Shown: positions 25,836-35,310, counted from the first letter of the stretch. The stretch is 64,000 nt of DNA from JACDHG01 sp963815295 (GCA_963815295.1 CAWFFZ010000001.1:516853-580852), one strand, 5' to 3'. Notes: generated by a model not told the origin, from the sequence alone. A program made the numbers and translations.

Positions 25836-26987
25836 GTGCGGATCGTCGTACCCGGACATCGAAGGAGGCTGATCCCGCTGGCACGCGCGGTCTCGCTGCA
25901 CGTGGGTGTGGCCAAGACGGGGACGTCATATCTGCAACGCATCCTGTTCAACAACAAGGAGAGGCTGCGAGCCGCAGGCCACCTCTACCCGGGGGACTCC
26001 CCCCACACCCACTTCCGGGCTGCGCTCGACCTGCGCGGTGGCAGCTTCAAGGGACATTCGTACGACAAGGCGCGGGGCACCTGGCCCCGCCTGGCCGCTG
26101 AGGTCCTGGCGTTCGATGGCTCCGCGATCATCTCGCACGAGATGTTCGCCCGGACCGGCAGCAACGGTCGCGCCCGAGTCGTGTCAGAGCTCGCGGTCGA
26201 CGATCTCCAGGTCGTGATCACGGCTCGCGACCTCGGTCGGCAGATTCCGGCCGTTTGGCAGGAGAACGTCAAGAACCGCAGCGAGAACACGTACTCCGAG
26301 TACCTGCATGCGATCTTCGAGGAGCCGTCAGAGTATGACGCCGAGGTGGCAGCGGAGCTGGCACACCGGTTCTGGCGGGCGCACGACCTGGCAGGCGTCG
26401 CCGCGCGCTGGGCCAAGCAGGTGACGCCAGAGAACGTGACGATCGTGACCGTCCCGCATGACGCCGACGACCCTGACGAGTTGTGGAACCGGTTCAGGGG
26501 GGCGTGCCGGCTGCCCGAGCTCGACTACGAGATCCCGCCGGGACGGGAGAACAAATCGCTAGGGTCCGCGGAGTCGGAAGTGCTGCGGCGGATGAACGCG
26601 AAGTTCCCCGAGAGCATGTCGTGGCCGCTCTACGAGGGGATGGTCAAGGGAAAGTTCGCCGTCAAGGTGCTGGCTGCCCACCGTGCTCACGGGCCGCTCG
26701 ACGTACCGGCCGCGTGGCGCGAGCAGACGGTGGCGACCGCAGAGCGACAGATTGAGCGGCTGTCACAGCAGGGCTACCGCGTCGTTGGCAACCTCGATGA
26801 GCTGCGTCCGCGCTTCACTGGCGAGGCGAACCGGCCACCGGACGAGTTGAGCCAGGACGAGCTGCTCGACGTCACGGTCGAGCTCCTTGCGCGGGTGGCG
26901 GAGACGGGCCGGGGTCGGCAGGTGATGCCAGCACGAGGCGAGACCAGTGCCTGGAGGCGAGTGGTGAGAAGGTTGCGGCGTGACTAA
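25836..26987 (+). CDS. Sulfotransferase-fold protein 1
   Basis: A 383-residue protein, first of four paralogues. LHVGVAKTGTSYLQRILFNN near the N-terminus is a P-loop-like 5'-phosphosulfate motif (compare PKSGTT of sulfotransferases), and VVITARDLGRQIPAVWQENV fits the 3'-phosphate-binding segment. The C-terminal part has YRVVGNLDELRP, shared by all four. GTG 25836 is the longest start, but GAAGGAGG at 25861-25868 points to an unusual CTG start at 25878, which would align the N-terminus with the paralogues. Likely transfers sulfate from PAPS to a glycan, or is a related transferase; there is no direct proof. It overlaps gene 2 by 8 bp. Confidence 0.72.
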   Translation: MRIVVPGHRRRLIPLARAVSLHVGVAKTGTSYLQRILFNNKERLRAAGHLYPGDSPHTHFRAALDLRGGSFKGHSYDKARGTWPRLAAEVLAFDGSAIISHEMFARTGSNGRARVVSELAVDDLQVVITARDLGRQIPAVWQENVKNRSENTYSEYLHAIFEEPSEYDAEVAAELAHRFWRAHDLAGVAARWAKQVTPENVTIVTVPHDADDPDELWNRFRGACRLPELDYEIPPGRENKSLGSAESEVLRRMNAKFPESMSWPLYEGMVKGKFAVKVLAAHRAHGPLDVPAAWREQTVATAERQIERLSQQGYRVVGNLDELRPRFTGEANRPPDELSQDELLDVTVELLARVAETGRGRQVMPARGETSAWRRVVRRLRRD

Positions 26988-28062
26988 GCGGTTCTACCTG
27001 CACATCGGCGCGCCTAAGACCGGGACTACCTACCTGCAGCAAGTGCTCCACCGCAACCGACGCCAACTGAAGGCCGCCGGTGTGCTCTACCCGCGAAACC
27101 CCGGCGACGCCCACCACTCCGCGTTGTGGGACCTCCGAGGGGCGGGGGAGAAGCGTGACTACGGTCGAGACATCCGCGGCGACTGGGACCGATGTGTGCG
27201 CCTGGTCAGCAAGTGGGACGGTCCGACCGCTGTCATGTCGAGCGAACTGTTCGTCTATGCCGACCGCGCCGAGTGCAAACGCGCGCTGACTGCCTTCGGG
27301 AACATCGAAGTCCACGTGATCTACACCGCGCGCGATCTGGTGCGACAGGCGCCCGCGGTCTGGCAGGAACGGCTCAAGAACCAGCACACCCTCGGGTATG
27401 ACGCGTTCCTCGACGACGTCCTCGGACCCCGCAAGAGCGCCATGTCCAAGGGCTTCTGGAGCGCACAGGACGCCCCGACCGCGCTACAAAAGTGGTCCCA
27501 AGGCCTTCCCCCAGAGCATGTGCACGTCGTCACAACCCCACCGTCGGGCGCCGCGCCGAGCCTGCTCTGGGAGCGCTTCGCCAGCGTCATCGGCGTCGAC
27601 CCCACGGCCTTCGACATCGACGTACCGGTCGTCAACACGTCGATGAGCGTCACGGCAGCCGAGGTGCTGCGTCGATACAACATCCGCCACGGCAAGTCGA
27701 TGGCCCACATCGACTACCGGCGGCACGTCAAGACCGACCTGTTTCAAATCCTGACTGAAGTCGTGAATGACGACTCCAAGCTCACGTTGACCGCAGCGCA
27801 GGAGGGAGCGTTCATCGAGCAGGGCAAGGTCATTGCCGACGACGATCCGCGCCAGAGGGTATGACGTCGTGGGGTCTCTCGACGAACTCGTGCCCACGCA
27901 GCACCGCCACGCGGCCAGCGCCAAGCCAAGCAAGCGTCCCGACGACGTAAACGATCGGAGGTCAACGCGGCCCTGCTCGACGTGGTCGACCAGATGTTGC
28001 GGGAAGCCCGCAAGCAACGCGTCAAGAAGCAGGAGCCGGAGCAGGGTGTAGAACGGGTCTAG
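26980..28062 (+). pseudogene. Sulfotransferase-fold protein 2, two compensating frameshifts
   Basis: Begins at GTG 26980 (MTKRFYLHIGAPKTGTTYLQ) and keeps family motifs (VIYTARDLVRQAPAVWQERL, NTSMSVTAAEVLRRYN) to about residue 290. A TGA at 27862-27864 then stops the frame. The conserved GYDVVGSLDELVP continues in the next frame (27857 on), and the original frame returns near 27958 (NAALLDVVDQMLREARKQRV) and ends at TAG 28060-28062. The intact product would be about 360 residues like its paralogues. Either two small indels in the assembly or a recently damaged gene. If real, a 294-residue truncated protein is made. Confidence 0.65.
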
Positions 28063-29249
28063 CGCTTGAGCCCGAGACGGCGGGCGACCCGGCCGACCCG
28101 GCCACGCACCTTCCAGTAGGCATCCGTGCCCCGGTCGCGCAGCGTATGTCGACGAGGTGGCGACCCCCCAGCCCCAAGCTGGAGCTCGACGAGCCGCCGC
28201 CGCTGGCGCCCACTGTGCTGCAGCAGTCCGCTCGCGGCGCGGATCGCGGCCGACGCCAGGTCCTGCTCGCTCAGCCCAGTCGGTGAGATGTAGTCCTGAT
28301 GCTCCGAACGCATCGGCATCAGCTCCTCGAGGTCGCCCACGATGTGGTAGCCGGCGTCGGCCAGCTCAGCGATGAGCCGTCGCGACCGCTGCTCCACCCA
28401 CTCGATGCGACCGTCGGGCAGCACCAGTTTGGGCAGCTGGCCGCCGAGGATCTCTTCGGCCAGCAGCTTGCGCACCAAGGGGTCGTAGTGCTCGTCGGCC
28501 ATCCCCAGCACGTCGAAGTTCATCCGACGTACGAGCTCCGTCTCCGCAACACCCATCGACGTGTTGGATCGGGGGATGTCCGTGTCGTAGCGCGCTGCCT
28601 CGAGCCCCGTCGCCTCACAGAACCGCCTCCACAACGTGTCTGCCGGCGCCCCCTCGTGTGGCACGGTCACCACGTGAATCTGTGCAGGCGGCACGACGTC
28701 AGCCCAACGCTGCAGCACCAGCGTGGCGTCGTGCATGCCCCAGAAGAGCTCACCGAACGGCGCCGGCGCGGCAAGACCGTGCTCGATCAGGTCGTCGACG
28801 AACTGCTCTAGCGTCACGGTGTGCTTGTGCTTGATGTGCTCTTGCCAGTCCGAAACCAGCTGCCGCGCCAAGTCTCGGGCCGTGAACACGACGTGCACCT
28901 CGGCCGGCTGCACTGACGCCAGACCCGTCGCGATGCGAGCCGGTTTGGTCCCGCCGAACAGCTCGTTGGAGACGATGACCGTGTCGCCGGCCCAGTCGCG
29001 GGCACGGCTTGCGACCTCGCCCCACTCACCCCGGAACTTGCCCGGCCCGGCACTTCCCCACCCGACCCCGCGGAAGTCCTGCATCGACCGGAACGACTGG
29101 CCGGTGTCGGAGTAGGGGTAGAGCACCCCCCGCGCAGCCAGCGCGTCCCGGTTCTTGAAGAGCACGTTCTGCAGGTACGTCGTCCCTGTCTTGGGGGCGC
29201 CCACGTGGAAGAAGACCCGCTTGGCCGGGTCGCTCGCGGAACTCGTCAT
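28059..29249 (-). CDS. Sulfotransferase-fold protein 3
   Basis: A 396-residue paralogue. It has FFHVGAPKTGTTYLQNVLFK (about residues 13-32), VVFTARDLARQLVSDWQEHI, SNTSMGVAETELVRRMNFDV and GYHIVGDLEELMP, in the same order as proteins 1, 2 and 4, and a basic tail. It is convergent with gene 2: the two TAG stop codons share the palindrome CTAG at 28059-28062. It is translationally coupled to gene 4 by a 4-bp ATGA overlap. No signal peptide, so it works in the cytosol, as expected for a PAPS-dependent enzyme. Confidence 0.74.
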   Translation of the reverse strand: MTSSASDPAKRVFFHVGAPKTGTTYLQNVLFKNRDALAARGVLYPYSDTGQSFRSMQDFRGVGWGSAGPGKFRGEWGEVASRARDWAGDTVIVSNELFGGTKPARIATGLASVQPAEVHVVFTARDLARQLVSDWQEHIKHKHTVTLEQFVDDLIEHGLAAPAPFGELFWGMHDATLVLQRWADVVPPAQIHVVTVPHEGAPADTLWRRFCEATGLEAARYDTDIPRSNTSMGVAETELVRRMNFDVLGMADEHYDPLVRKLLAEEILGGQLPKLVLPDGRIEWVEQRSRRLIAELADAGYHIVGDLEELMPMRSEHQDYISPTGLSEQDLASAAIRAASGLLQHSGRQRRRLVELQLGAGGSPPRRHTLRDRGTDAYWKVRGRVGRVARRLGLKR

Positions 29250-30337
29250 CGATTCCCTCGGGGTCTCAGCGCGCGCAGCAAGCGGCGCGCCTCATGCCGC
29301 CGCTTCTCTGCCGGACTCGGCTCGCTGGTCAACACGGTCGCGAGCACCTCAACCGCCGCGGCGGCCACCTTGCCCGCCTTCAGTCCTCTCGCCCGCCCGA
29401 ACGCGTCGTCAGCAGGGATGAGGTCGTGAAGATCGCCGACGATGTCGTAGCCAGCCTCCGCGAGCTGTCGGCGCACGGTGTCGGACGTCTTGAGCACCTG
29501 CTCGCGGTGGCGATTGGGGACCCGCAGCCGCTGTCCGGCATACCCACGGTCAGCGAGCTGGTTGAAGCGCGCTTTCACCAGCCGCTCGTAGTCCGGCCAG
29601 CTGAGGTCTTCGGGCAGGATCACGTTGAGCCGTCTCAGCACTTCCGCCTCAGAGGTGGTCAGTGACACGTTGGTGCGGGCGATGTCCATGTCAAACCCGT
29701 CCGCGTCGATGCCGAGGACTGCACAGAACCGTTCCCACAACGCGTTGCTGTCGCCGGATCGCTGCGGAAGGGTGACGACGTGGATCCGGTCGGCAGGAAT
29801 CTGTTTGCCCCATCGGCCCAGCACCTCTACGGCATCCTGTGCAGCCCAGAACCTCGCGCTCGCCTGGCCGGGCTGCTGATTCAACACGGCGCGGAGGAAG
29901 CGGGGATAGGTGCGCTTGCGCCGGTTCTTGAGCGACTCCTGCCACACGGCTGGTATCTGCCGGGCGAGGTCGCGGGCACCGTAGACGACATGCACCTGCG
30001 CCGGTTGCAACGATTTCAGCGCTGTCTGGATATGTTCGGCGGACGCCGCTGCCAGCACCTCGTGGGAGACGATCACGGACCGCGTGTTGCACGCCAGAGC
30101 CTTCTTCGCCAGCGCGCGCCAGGCGCCGTCGGTCTCAGGATCGTCATACCCACCGAACGACAGGCCGCGCAGGTCGAGCGCGGCGCGAAAATGGTCGATC
30201 GGTCGACCTGGAAACGTCACTCCCTGCTCAGCAAGGCGTCTCTTGTTGCGCCACAAGGCCTCTTGGAGGTACGTCGTTCCCGTCTTCGGGGGACCGATGT
30301 GCAGATAAACGGTCGACGGGTGGCGGGACACCCGCAC
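29246..30337 (-). CDS. Sulfotransferase-fold protein 4
   Basis: A 363-residue paralogue, first gene of the minus-strand pair. YLHIGPPKTGTTYLQEALWR lies at residues 11-30, VVYGARDLARQIPAVWQESL at about 120, RTNVSLTTSEAEVLRRLNVI at about 225 and GYDIVGDLHDLIPA near the end. It resembles protein 1 most (IPAVWQE, HFRAALDLRGxSF). It is divergent from the GlfT2 gene with 134 bp between them, so the two may share a regulatory region. Function as for protein 1: probable sulfuryl transfer to a cell-envelope acceptor, inferred only from fold and neighbours. Confidence 0.74.
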   Translation of the reverse strand: MRVSRHPSTVYLHIGPPKTGTTYLQEALWRNKRRLAEQGVTFPGRPIDHFRAALDLRGLSFGGYDDPETDGAWRALAKKALACNTRSVIVSHEVLAAASAEHIQTALKSLQPAQVHVVYGARDLARQIPAVWQESLKNRRKRTYPRFLRAVLNQQPGQASARFWAAQDAVEVLGRWGKQIPADRIHVVTLPQRSGDSNALWERFCAVLGIDADGFDMDIARTNVSLTTSEAEVLRRLNVILPEDLSWPDYERLVKARFNQLADRGYAGQRLRVPNRHREQVLKTSDTVRRQLAEAGYDIVGDLHDLIPADDAFGRARGLKAGKVAAAAVEVLATVLTSEPSPAEKRRHEARRLLRALRPRGNR

Positions 30338-30471
30338 ATGTTAGTGCCCAGCCCTGCGTCCCCCATCTCGTCGCGGTCCCCACGCGCCCACAGCGCTCGC
30401 GAACAAACGGCGCACCAGTGTCCCACTGATACCGTGAGGGCCGTTCTTCCGCCCAGATCCGAGGATGTACT

Positions 30472-32544
30472 TTGTCTGACACCGCCGAGGCTCCGCCGCA
30501 AACTGCCGAGGGCACGCCAACACCCCCCCGCAGCCTGCGCATCGTCCAGCGGACCATCATCCGCGTCGACCAAGAGCTCGACATCCGACCGCTCTACGTC
30601 AATGGGTTGTCGGGTTTCGGTGGTGGTGAGAGCACCTCGCGACAGTCAGGGGCCGGTGGCGACATCGAAGAGGACCGGCCTGTCGGGCGCAAAGGCTCGA
30701 AGAAGGGTGAGTACGACGAGACCGTTACCGACGTAGTCGAAGGGCTGAGCGGGTTCGGCGAGATCACCGCGAAAGGTGCCGTTGCCAAGCCCGAGCACCG
30801 ACTGACTTTCGGCACGTACTTCAACGCATTCCCAGCCAGCTACTGGCGGCGTTGGACCAACCTGGAGACGGTGAAGCTCGTGGCCACCATCTCGGGCCAC
30901 GGGACGCTTCTTGTCTACCGATCCACCGCCAAGGGCCATGTGCAGCGCGCTGACGCCGCAGTCGTCAACACGTCCAAGCGCCAGCGGGTGGAGTTCGACC
31001 TGCCGCTCAAGCCGTTCATCGACGGCGGCTGGTACTGGTTCGACATCGAAGGCGGCGACAGCACGTTGACGCTCCACTCAGCTGAGTGGGGGTTCGAGAC
31101 CGACGACGCGACCGTGGGGACTGTGTCGATCGGAATCACGACCTTCAACCGGCCTGACTTCTGTGTCGACCAACTCGTCAAGCTGGCCGAGCAGCCCACT
31201 GTCCTCGACCTCCTCGACGAGATCATCGTCGTCGACCAGGGCACTCAGAAGGTTGCCGACCATGAGCTCTACGCAAAGGCCGCTGCCGATCTCGGGCCAA
31301 AGCTGCGGCTGATCGAGCAAGGAAACCTCGGTGGTTCGGGCGGCTTCTCCCGGTCGATGGACGAGGCGGCGAGCAAGGGCAGCGCTGACTATGTCTTGCT
31401 GCTAGACGACGACGTGGTCTGCGAGCCCGAGGGCATCCTGAGAGCCGTCGCGTTCGCCGATCTGGCCAAGCACCCCACGATCGTGGGCGGAAACATGTTC
31501 AGCCTCTATGACCGCACGGTGATGCACGCCTATGGCGAGACGGTCGCCAAGTGGCGTTGGTTCTGGGGTCCCGCACCGAAGACCCGCCACAGCCACAACT
31601 TCGCCAAGCATGCGCTGAGGTCGACCAAGTGGCTGCACCGCCGAGTCGACGTCGACTACAACGGTTGGTGGATGTGCCTCATCCCGACCCAGGTCATCCG
31701 CGAAATCGGCCTGTCACTGCCCATGTTTATCAAGTGGGACGACGCAGAGTTCGGCTTGCGTGCGGGCGATTCAGGCTACTCAACCGTGACCCTGCCCGGT
31801 GTCGCCGTCTGGCACGTGCCGTGGCACGAGAAGGACGACACGATCGACTGGCAGGCCTACTTCCATCGCCGCAACCGAATCGTGGCGGCGCTCCTGCATT
31901 CGCCGTACGAGCGCGGCGGCAAGCTGGTGCGCGAGAGCTTCGAGACCCAGGTCAAGCACCTGGTATCGATGCAGTATGCACCCGCCGAGATGGGCCTGAT
32001 GGCGATCGAGGACATCCTCGAGGGTCCGCAGCGCATGCACCGCGACATGCGTGAGCGGCTCGGCGAGCTCAACACGCTGCGCAAGGAGTACGACGACTCG
32101 ATCGCCAAACCTGACCTTGACCTGTTCCCCAAGGCGCGGCGCAAGAAGCCACCACGTCGCGGCAAGTCGCCGACCGCACCGACGGGCCTGGTCGGGCTGG
32201 GCAAGTCGATGGTGGTCGGCACCCTCCGACAGGTGCTGCCGGTGCGCGACCTGGCGAAGGAGCATCCGGAGGCCAACATTCCCCACATCGACCTCAAGTG
32301 GTGGCGGCTCGCACAGTTCGACTCGGCGCTCGTCTCGTCGGCCGACGGCACCTCCGCCGCCTGGTACAAGCGGCATCCCGAGATGTTCCGCGACATCTTG
32401 TCCCGCTCCATCACGCTGCACACGCGGCTAGCGCGCGAATGGCCCCAACTCGCCGAGCAGTACAAGCAAGCGCTGCCCGAGCTGACGTCTCCAAAGACCT
32501 GGCACGAGACGTTCGAGACCTCGGACGGCAAGCCGGACCGGTAG
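30472..32544 (+). CDS. glfT2: Galactofuranosyltransferase GlfT2-like
   Basis: A 690-residue cytosolic or peripheral GT2 glycosyltransferase that polymerises galactofuranose from UDP-Galf. Start is TTG 30472 with GAGGA 7 nt upstream. Residues about 110-220 match the GlfT2 beta-sandwich (TYFNAFPASYWRRWT); the catalytic core has ITTFNRPDFCVDQL, GNLGGSGGFSRSMDEA, the metal site LLLDDDVVCEPEG, RRVDVDYNGWWMCLIP, FIKWDDAEFGLRAG with the catalytic Asp, the metal His in VAVWHVPW, and DWQAYFHRRNR. It is about 50 residues longer than the mycobacterial enzyme because of a charged insert at about 45-95 flanked by GLSGFG repeats. It implies a galactan in the wall. Confidence 0.93.
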   Translation: MSDTAEAPPQTAEGTPTPPRSLRIVQRTIIRVDQELDIRPLYVNGLSGFGGGESTSRQSGAGGDIEEDRPVGRKGSKKGEYDETVTDVVEGLSGFGEITAKGAVAKPEHRLTFGTYFNAFPASYWRRWTNLETVKLVATISGHGTLLVYRSTAKGHVQRADAAVVNTSKRQRVEFDLPLKPFIDGGWYWFDIEGGDSTLTLHSAEWGFETDDATVGTVSIGITTFNRPDFCVDQLVKLAEQPTVLDLLDEIIVVDQGTQKVADHELYAKAAADLGPKLRLIEQGNLGGSGGFSRSMDEAASKGSADYVLLLDDDVVCEPEGILRAVAFADLAKHPTIVGGNMFSLYDRTVMHAYGETVAKWRWFWGPAPKTRHSHNFAKHALRSTKWLHRRVDVDYNGWWMCLIPTQVIREIGLSLPMFIKWDDAEFGLRAGDSGYSTVTLPGVAVWHVPWHEKDDTIDWQAYFHRRNRIVAALLHSPYERGGKLVRESFETQVKHLVSMQYAPAEMGLMAIEDILEGPQRMHRDMRERLGELNTLRKEYDDSIAKPDLDLFPKARRKKPPRRGKSPTAPTGLVGLGKSMVVGTLRQVLPVRDLAKEHPEANIPHIDLKWWRLAQFDSALVSSADGTSAAWYKRHPEMFRDILSRSITLHTRLAREWPQLAEQYKQALPELTSPKTWHETFETSDGKPDR

Positions 32545-32624
32545 CCGCCCGCAGCTCGGGGATCACTGGGGGTTGTACGGTCGCGCTACCGTTTCCTCGC
32601 AGTAACGACCGAATGACCGACACC

Positions 32625-32630
32625 TAGAAT
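32625..32630 (+). promoter_or_regulatory. Likely -10 element of topA
   Basis: TAGAAT lies 25 nt before the topA start in the 110-bp intergenic space. No clear -35 hexamer is visible at the right distance, so this is a weak call. Confidence 0.35.
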
Positions 32631-32654
32631 CCGACCGGACAGGAGCATCCCTCC

Positions 32655-35300
32655 GTGGCAGCTGAAGGACACAAGCTCGTCATCGTGGAGTCGCCTGCCA
32701 AGGCGCGCACGATCTCGGGCTTCCTCGGCCAGGGGTATGTCGTCGAGTCGTCGATCGGGCACATCAGGGACCTCCCCGACAAGGCCGCCGACATCCCCGC
32801 CAAGTACAAGGGCGAGTCATGGGCACGCCTCGGCGTCAACGTGGACGACGGCTTCACGCCGGTGTACGTCGTGCCCAGGGACAAGCGGCCGCAGATCGCC
32901 AAGCTCCGGTCGTTGCTCAAGGGCGCTGACGAGCTCTATCTCGCGACTGACGAGGACCGGGAAGGCGAGGCCATCGCCTGGCACCTGCTCGACGAGCTGA
33001 AGCCGACGGTGCCCGTACGCCGGATGGTGTTCCACGAGATCACCCCGCACGCGATCCAGGAGGCCGTTGCAAACCCGCGTGACATCAACGAGGACCTCGT
33101 CGAAGCTCAGGAAGCGCGCCGGATCCTCGACCGCCTCTACGGCTACGAGGTCTCGCCAGTGCTGTGGAAGAAGGTAATGAGCGGTACGTCGGCCGGACGC
33201 GTCCAGTCGGTGGCCATCCGGCTCGTCGTCGACCGCGAGCGGGAGCGGATCGCGTTCCGCGCAGCTTCCTACTGGGACCTCGAGGCGACGTTTGATGCCG
33301 GAGAGCACAAAACGCCGCAGACCTTCCCGGCCAAGCTGACCGCTGTCGACGGGATGCGGGTTGCGCAGGGTCGCGACTTCTCTTCGGTCGGGACGCTCAA
33401 GGAGGGTGCCACGGTTGCCCACCTCGACGAGGCGCGCGCCGGCGCTCTTGCGGCCGGACTTCGCGACCAGTCCTTCGCCGTACGCTCCGTGGAGTCGAAG
33501 CCCTATCGCCGCTCGCCGTACGCACCGTTCCGCACGACGACGCTGCAACAAGAGGCTTCGCGCAAGCTCGGCTACGGGGCGGCGCGCACGATGCAGGTGG
33601 CGCAGCGGCTCTATGAGAACGGCCACATCACCTATATGCGCACCGACTCGGTCACGTTGACCGGCACGGCGATCAACGCGGCGCGCGCTCAGGTCCGCGA
33701 GCTGTACGGCGCCGCCTACCTCCCGGACTCGCCGCGCACCTACCAGAGCAAGGTGAAGAACGCGCAGGAGGCCCACGAAGCGATCCGCCCTTCGGGCGAG
33801 AGCTTCCGCACGCCGGCCCAGACCGGGTTGAGCGGGGACGAGTTCCGGCTCTACGAGCTGATCTGGATGCGCACCGTGGCCTCACAAATGAAGGATGCCG
33901 AGGGCCGATCGGTGTCGGTCCGGATCGGTGCCGCCGCAACCACCGGCGAGGACTGCGAGTTCTCCGCGAGTGGACGCGTCATCACGTTCCACGGCTTCCT
34001 CAAGGCGTACGTCGAAGGGCACGACGACCCCGACGCCGACCGCGACGACCGCGAGACGCGACTCCCCGACGTCGCGGAGGGCGACGCGCTCACCGTGGCG
34101 GAGCTCAAGTCGGCCGGCCACGAGACGAGGCCGCCAGCCCGCTACACCGAGGCCACCTTGGTGCGCGAGCTCGAGGAGCGGGAGATCGGGCGCCCGTCGA
34201 CATACGCCTCGATCATCGGGACGATCCTCAGCCGCGGCTACGTCTACAAGAAGGGCACGGCGCTGGTCCCGGCCTGGCTGGCGTTCGCCGTCGTGCGGTT
34301 GCTCGAGCGGCATTTCACCCGCCTCGTCGATTACGGCTTCACCGCGGGGATGGAAGACATCCTCGACGAGGTGGCAGCCGGTCGCCGTGACTCCACGAGC
34401 GAGCTGGCGGAGTTCTACTTCGGGTCGGCGAAACAAGAAGGGCTCAAGAGCCTGGTCACGGGACTCGGCGACATCGACGCTCGAGAGCTGTCGACGTTCC
34501 CCATCGACGAAGGGATCGTGCTCCGCGTCGGTCGTTACGGGCCATACGTCGAAGGGCCCGACGAGACGCGGGCCAACGTGCCCGAAGACCTGCCGCCGGA
34601 CGAGCTGACACTCGAGAAGGCGAGGGAACTGCTCGCCAACCCGTCGGGCGCAGAGCACGAACTGGGAGAGGACCCCTCGACGGGCAACGTCGTCGTCGCG
34701 AAGAACGGCCGCTTCGGCCCCTATGTCACCGAGGTGCTGCCCGATGACGCTCCCAAAAACGCCAAGCCCCGGACGTCCAGCCTCTTCAAGACGATGTCGC
34801 TCGACACGGTCACCCTCGAAGAGGCGCTCGACCTGCTCAAGCTCCCCCGGGTGGTGGGTGTCGACCCCGCTTCTGGGGAGGAGATCACGGCGCAGAACGG
34901 CCGCTACGGTCCCTATCTGAAGAAGGGCACGGACTCGCGCTCGATCGACTCCGAGGAGCAGCTGCTCAAGATCACCCTCGACGAGGCGCAGGCTATCTAC
35001 GCCCTGCCGAAGCAGCGTGGACGTCAGGCGGCGTCCGCACCGTTGAAGGAGCTCGGGCCTGACCCCGCGAACGGGCAGCCCGTCGTCGTGAAGGACGGCA
35101 GGTTCGGCCCCTACGTCACTGACGGGGAGTTCAACGCGACCCTGCGCAAGGGCGACGAAGTCGACACGATCACCATCGAGCGAGCGGCCGAACTGCTGGC
35201 CGACAAGCGTGCCAAGGGACCGGCCCCCAAGAAGCGTGCCGCCAAGAAGAAGGCGCCAGCCAAGAAGCGCGCCGCCAAGAAGCGCGCCGCCACCAAGTAA
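32655..35300 (+). CDS. topA: DNA topoisomerase I
   Basis: An 881-residue type IA topoisomerase that relaxes negative supercoils. Start is GTG 32655 with GGACAGGAG upstream. The Toprim domain opens with HKLVIVESPAKARTISGFL and has the acidic triad in LYLATDEDREGEAIAWHLL; the active-site Tyr327 is in ITYMRTDSV. The C-terminal part consists of repeated Topo_C_rpt units (RVGRYGPYVEGPD, KNGRFGPYVTEVL, QNGRYGPYLKKGT, KDGRFGPYVTDGE) without zinc-finger cysteines and ends in a lysine/alanine tail (PKKRAAKKKAPAKKRAAKKR), the actinobacterial form. Confidence 0.97.
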   Translation: MAAEGHKLVIVESPAKARTISGFLGQGYVVESSIGHIRDLPDKAADIPAKYKGESWARLGVNVDDGFTPVYVVPRDKRPQIAKLRSLLKGADELYLATDEDREGEAIAWHLLDELKPTVPVRRMVFHEITPHAIQEAVANPRDINEDLVEAQEARRILDRLYGYEVSPVLWKKVMSGTSAGRVQSVAIRLVVDRERERIAFRAASYWDLEATFDAGEHKTPQTFPAKLTAVDGMRVAQGRDFSSVGTLKEGATVAHLDEARAGALAAGLRDQSFAVRSVESKPYRRSPYAPFRTTTLQQEASRKLGYGAARTMQVAQRLYENGHITYMRTDSVTLTGTAINAARAQVRELYGAAYLPDSPRTYQSKVKNAQEAHEAIRPSGESFRTPAQTGLSGDEFRLYELIWMRTVASQMKDAEGRSVSVRIGAAATTGEDCEFSASGRVITFHGFLKAYVEGHDDPDADRDDRETRLPDVAEGDALTVAELKSAGHETRPPARYTEATLVRELEEREIGRPSTYASIIGTILSRGYVYKKGTALVPAWLAFAVVRLLERHFTRLVDYGFTAGMEDILDEVAAGRRDSTSELAEFYFGSAKQEGLKSLVTGLGDIDARELSTFPIDEGIVLRVGRYGPYVEGPDETRANVPEDLPPDELTLEKARELLANPSGAEHELGEDPSTGNVVVAKNGRFGPYVTEVLPDDAPKNAKPRTSSLFKTMSLDTVTLEEALDLLKLPRVVGVDPASGEEITAQNGRYGPYLKKGTDSRSIDSEEQLLKITLDEAQAIYALPKQRGRQAASAPLKELGPDPANGQPVVVKDGRFGPYVTDGEFNATLRKGDEVDTITIERAAELLADKRAKGPAPKKRAAKKKAPAKKRAAKKRAATK

Positions 35301-35310
35301 AGCTCCGTTG

